From Acidovorax sp. CCYZU-2555 (GTDB lineage Bacteria; Pseudomonadota; Gammaproteobacteria; Burkholderiales; Burkholderiaceae_C), in assembly GCF_018413525.1 (NCBI RefSeq), contig NZ_JAHCDD010000064.1, forward strand, positions 1 to 35,448: DNA of 35,448 bases, in the 5' to 3' direction. The position numbers and the translations under genes were made by a program. Below, in pieces: positions 32,546-35,448 of the stretch. The first letter of the stretch is position 1. The number at the start of each line of letters is the position of its first letter. The notes below the pieces were generated by a model. That model had not been told where the DNA came from. It ran no database searches and saw nothing but the letters and a program-made list of their open reading frames with translations.

Positions 32546-33982
32546 ATGACCCAGACCCCTGCTTACGACTACGACGTTCTCATCATCGGCGCCGGTTCGG
32601 CCGGGCTCGCGGCCTTGCGTGCGGTGCGCCGGCATACACAGCGTTTCGCGCTGATCGACGCCGGCCCGGGCGGCACCACCTGCGCGCGCGTGGGTTGCAT
32701 GCCGTCCAAGCTGCTGCTCGAAGCGGCCCACGCGTTTCACCGCCGCCACCAGTTCGAGGCGTTCGGCCTGCGCGGCGCGGCGCAATTGCACGCCGACATT
32801 CCCGCCGTGCTGCAGCGCGTGCGCGCCGAGCGCGACCGCTTCGTGGCCGGCGTGCTGCAATCCACCCAGGACCTGGGGCCGCGCGCGATCACGGGCCGCG
32901 CGCGCATTCTCGATCCGCATACCGTCGAAGTCGACGGCCAGCGCCGCCTGACCGCGCGCAGCCTGGTCATCGCCACTGGCTCCAGGCCGCATGTGCCCGA
33001 AGAATGGCAGGCGCTGGGCGCGCGCCTGCTGACCACCGATACGCTGTTCGAACAGGCCGACCTGCCGCCGCGCATGGCCGTGCTGGGCCTGGGCCCGCTG
33101 GGCACGGAAATGGCGCAGGCGCTGGCCCATCTGGGCATTGAAGTCACGGCATTTCACGGCGAAGACCATCTTGCCGGACTCGCCGATCCCCAGGTCAATG
33201 CGGCGCTGGTGCAGAGCATGTCTAGCAGCATGCAGCTGCAGCTCGGCCAGTTGCCCGAACTCAAGGCCTTCGATGCGCGCGCCATCACCATCGGTGCGGG
33301 AGATTTCTCGACCCAGGTCGATGCCGTGCTGGCCGCCACCGGCCGGCGCCCGGCGATTCAAGACCTGGGCCTGGAAAACCTGGGGCTCACGCTCGACGAG
33401 CGCGGCCTGCCCGACGTCGACCCCTATACCTTGCAGCTGGGCCAGCTGTCGGTGTTCTGGGCCGGCGACGTCAACCCCGACCGCGCCTTGCTGCACGAAG
33501 CCGTCGACGAAGGCGAAATCGCGGGCAGCAATGCCGTCGCCGAAGAGCCGCGCGCGTTTGCGCGGCGCACGCCGCTGGCGATCACGTTCACCGAGCCTTC
33601 GGTGGCATCCATAGGCCTGCCCTACGACGCGCACTGGAGCGACGAAGTCGCAATAGGCGGCGTCGACTTCGCCCACCAGGGCCGGGCGCGCGCGGGCCTG
33701 CGCAACCAGGGCGTGCTGCGACTGTATGCCAATGCCCATGGCGGTGAACTGCTGGGCGCCCAGCTGTGCGCGCCCGCGGGCGAGCATCTGGCGCATCTGC
33801 TCGCCTGGGCGATAGCGCGGCGCAGCACCATTGCCGACCTGCTGGAGATGCCGTTCTACCACCCGGTGATAGAGGAAGGCTTGCGCACGGCGCTGCGCGA
33901 TGTGCAGGCGCATGTGCATGCGCCACGCGACACGCCCGGGCCGCATTACTGCGAGCAAAGCAGCCTCGACTGCCTGGACTGA
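32546..33982 (+). CDS. Dihydrolipoamide dehydrogenase-like flavoprotein disulfide oxidoreductase
   Basis: A 478-residue class I pyridine nucleotide-disulfide oxidoreductase. It has the FAD-binding GAGSAG (15-20), the redox-active disulfide C46-x4-C51 in TTCARVGCMPSK, the NAD(P) site VLGLGPLGTEMA, the second FAD motif VFWAGDVNPD, and a C-terminal dimerisation domain with YHPVIEEGL (His-Pro plus Glu for acid-base catalysis). The consensus GGTCVNVGCVPSK is altered to ARVGCMPSK. No E1/E2 genes are adjacent, so it is not the subunit of a local 2-oxo acid dehydrogenase. Alternatives are a soluble transhydrogenase-like or other thiol reductase. Either ATG 32546 or 32531 could be the start. Confidence 0.88.
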   Translation: MTQTPAYDYDVLIIGAGSAGLAALRAVRRHTQRFALIDAGPGGTTCARVGCMPSKLLLEAAHAFHRRHQFEAFGLRGAAQLHADIPAVLQRVRAERDRFVAGVLQSTQDLGPRAITGRARILDPHTVEVDGQRRLTARSLVIATGSRPHVPEEWQALGARLLTTDTLFEQADLPPRMAVLGLGPLGTEMAQALAHLGIEVTAFHGEDHLAGLADPQVNAALVQSMSSSMQLQLGQLPELKAFDARAITIGAGDFSTQVDAVLAATGRRPAIQDLGLENLGLTLDERGLPDVDPYTLQLGQLSVFWAGDVNPDRALLHEAVDEGEIAGSNAVAEEPRAFARRTPLAITFTEPSVASIGLPYDAHWSDEVAIGGVDFAHQGRARAGLRNQGVLRLYANAHGGELLGAQLCAPAGEHLAHLLAWAIARRSTIADLLEMPFYHPVIEEGLRTALRDVQAHVHAPRDTPGPHYCEQSSLDCLD

Positions 33983-34090
33983 TAGCCGGTAAAGCAGGGT
34001 CGGCCGGTCGTTTTTCGGCCCATGGTGGGGCGCGGTGCACCGCTAAAGTCAACCCACTTTCACCAATGCGCCACCGAGGCCACAGCTACC

Positions 34091-34303
34091 ATGGATATCA
34101 CCTATCAACGCGCTCTCGACAATGCCAGCCGGGCTTGGTCACAACAGCGCGTGGTCGATGCCCAGAGCGTGGCCGTGATACGCCGTGGCGAACGCGCCGC
34201 AGCGCAAAGCGTGGCCGCTCCACCCGCAACGCAGCAGGCATTGCTGCAGCCTGAACTCGCGCGTTTTGGCTTGCTGGGCACCAAGCTCAATCTGTTTGCT
34301 TGA
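34091..34303 (+). CDS. Hypothetical protein of 70 residues
   Basis: A 70-residue protein with no recognised family: MDITYQRALDNASRAWSQQR at the N-terminus is likely helical, the middle is Ala/Arg-rich, and it ends FGLLGTKLNLFA. There is no signal peptide, membrane helix or cysteine. The ATG at 34091 has only a weak upstream purine stretch. It lies 39 bases before the XRE regulator gene on the same strand, so they may be cotranscribed. Codon use resembles that of neighbours, which favours a real gene, but a chance ORF cannot be excluded at this length. Confidence 0.55.
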   Translation: MDITYQRALDNASRAWSQQRVVDAQSVAVIRRGERAAAQSVAAPPATQQALLQPELARFGLLGTKLNLFA

Positions 34304-34342
34304 ACAGGCAGGCGGTGCTTGGCGAGGGTTAACATCGACCCG

Positions 34343-34564
34343 ATGACCCATCCGCTGATAGAACAACTCACCCAGGCGCGCAAGGCCGCGCAGATGACCC
34401 AGGCCGATCTGGCCGAGCGCGCAGGACTGTCGCGCATGACCGTGCAGCGCCTCGAAAGCGGCGGCCTGGACCCGCGCCTCTCGACGCTCAGCGAAATGGC
34501 GCGCGTGCTGGGCCTCGAATTCCACACCGGCGTGCGCAGCGCCGACGACACGGCCACAAGCTAG
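34343..34564 (+). CDS. Single-domain XRE-family HTH regulator
   Basis: A 73-residue protein that is almost entirely one Cro/C1-type helix-turn-helix: IEQLTQARKAAQMTQADLAERAGLS, then RMTVQRLESGG and LSTLSEMARVLGLEF. The recognition helix sits at about residues 31-42. There is no effector domain. The ATG at 34343 lies 12-15 bases after GAGGG, so a TTG 24 bases earlier is a possible alternative. HTH-only proteins of this type are often antitoxins or small regulators; no toxin-like gene is adjacent (the hypothetical gene upstream has no toxin features), so this is called only as a regulator. It may control the following aldo/keto reductase gene. Confidence 0.85.
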   Translation: MTHPLIEQLTQARKAAQMTQADLAERAGLSRMTVQRLESGGLDPRLSTLSEMARVLGLEFHTGVRSADDTATS

Positions 34565-34619
34565 CCCCGCAGCAGCGTATTTGCATAATGGAAACATCCG
34601 CAATGCAAAGGACACGCTG

Positions 34620-35448
34620 ATGAACGCTTCTTCTCCCCCGCTTCGACAACTGGGCCGTTCGGGCCTGCAGGTTTCGCCGCTGTGCTTCGGCGGCAATGTC
34701 TTTGGCTGGACCGTGGACGAGGCCACGTCCTTCTCGCTGCTCGATGCCTGGCTCGACGCCGGCTTCAACTTCATCGACACCGCCGATGTCTACTCGCGCT
34801 GGGTGCCGGGCCACACGGGCGGCGAATCCGAGCGCATTCTCGGCAAGTGGCTGCAGCGCAGCGGCCGGCGCCAGCAGGTCGTGCTCGCGACCAAGGTCGG
34901 CAAGGACATGGGCGATGGCAAGGTCGGCCTGCGTCCCGAATACATACGCCAGGCGGTCGAAGCTTCGCTGCAGCGCCTGCAGACCGATTACATCGACCTC
35001 TACCAATCCCACGATGACGACGCCGACGTACCGCTGGCCGATACGCTGGGCGCCTACGCCGACCTGATCGCCGCGGGCAAGGTGCGCGCGATCGGCGCCT
35101 CCAATTACAGCGCCGCGCGCTTCAAGGAAGCGCTGCTGACCAGCGAACGCCAGGGCCTGCCGCGCTATGAAAGCCTGCAGCCGCTGTACAACCTCTGCGA
35201 CCGCGCGGTGTTCGAGCGCGAGCTCGCGCCGCTGTGCGTTTCGCAGGAAATCGGCGTGATCAATTTCTACGCGCTGGCCGCGGGCTTTCTCACGGGCAAG
35301 TACCGCAGCGAAGCCGATGCGGGCAAGAGCCCGCGCGGCGCCAAGACCGTGAGCACTTATCTGAATCCGCGCGGCCTGGGCATCTTGCAGGCGCTCGACA
35401 GCGTGGCCCAGCGCCTGGACGCACAGCCCGGTCAGGTGGCGCTCGCGT
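34620..35448 (+). CDS. Aldo/keto reductase (3' end outside the window)
   Basis: The visible 276 codons form an aldo/keto reductase of the oxidoreductase type with a TIM barrel. The catalytic tetrad is D53, Y58 (IDTADVYSRW), K92 (LATKVG) and H131 (YQSHDDD). The GASNYS and LQPLYNL segments are also characteristic. It lacks an obvious signal peptide, so it acts in the cytoplasm with NADPH on a carbonyl substrate that sequence does not reveal. AAGGA precedes the ATG by 8 bases. The HTH regulator 55 bases upstream may control it. The last base of the window is the first base of a codon, and no stop has been reached. Confidence 0.92.
   Translation, partial: MNASSPPLRQLGRSGLQVSPLCFGGNVFGWTVDEATSFSLLDAWLDAGFNFIDTADVYSRWVPGHTGGESERILGKWLQRSGRRQQVVLATKVGKDMGDGKVGLRPEYIRQAVEASLQRLQTDYIDLYQSHDDDADVPLADTLGAYADLIAAGKVRAIGASNYSAARFKEALLTSERQGLPRYESLQPLYNLCDRAVFERELAPLCVSQEIGVINFYALAAGFLTGKYRSEADAGKSPRGAKTVSTYLNPRGLGILQALDSVAQRLDAQPGQVALA

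Noticed and set aside
34091..34564. Toxin-antitoxin pair formed by the 70-residue hypothetical and the XRE regulator
   Set aside because: The upstream protein has no HigB/RelE-like or other toxin features, and the spacing of 39 bases is larger than usual for such pairs.

Overview
The window looks like chromosomal DNA of a high-GC beta-proteobacterium of the order Burkholderiales, most likely family Comamonadaceae (Acidovorax/Comamonas/Delftia type). This is inferred from the codon bias, the abundance of orphan Bug-type (TctC) receptors, the CoA-transferase and thiolase set of the beta-ketoadipate pathway under an IclR-type regulator, and an isc operon that runs straight into dnaQ. No insertion sequence, integrase, phage gene or CRISPR array is visible.

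Region 1 (1-8407, minus strand, cut by the left edge) is most of an aryl-polyene (APE) type lipid-pigment operon. In transcription order it encodes a ketosynthase-like chain length factor, a PlsC-type acyltransferase, two acyl carrier proteins, a small membrane protein, an AMP-ligase fused to a hot-dog dehydratase, a family 2 glycosyltransferase, an LpxL-like acyltransferase, a hot-dog thioesterase, a LolA-like periplasmic protein and an MMPL-type exporter. Genes overlap or lie within about 20 bases of each other. The true ketosynthases, ketoreductase and aromatic amino acid lyase are not in view and may lie beyond the left edge.

Region 2 (8552-15156, minus strand) is an iron-sulfur assembly operon, iscR-iscS-iscU-iscA-hscB-hscA-fdx, followed after one base by dnaQ and then by a tRNA-Val(CAC) gene with a strong terminator. 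An IscR-like box with an extended -10 lies upstream of iscR. A terminator-like hairpin with a U-run separates iscA from hscB. uvrB lies upstream in the same orientation, and a class I aminotransferase diverges from it.

Region 3 (18724-22289) holds an M20 peptidase divergent from a LysR regulator, followed by a Bug receptor gene. Nearly identical 15-bp T-N11-A palindromes precede both the LysR gene and the receptor gene, which suggests one small regulon.

Region 4 (22301-28867) is a minus-strand operon pcaI-pcaJ-pcaF-SDR-Bug receptor, divergent from an IclR/PcaR-type regulator. The 87-bp promoter region carries a repeated operator and a perfect TATAAT. A short class III CoA-transferase gene follows the regulator. 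A bidirectional terminator separates the two receptor genes.

Region 5 (28893-35448) contains a YgiQ-type radical SAM gene, a 470-bp gap with a candidate 63-codon gene and a terminator, a YigZ/IMPACT gene, a lone dihydrolipoamide dehydrogenase-like flavoprotein, a 70-codon hypothetical gene, a single-domain XRE regulator and an aldo/keto reductase cut by the right edge.
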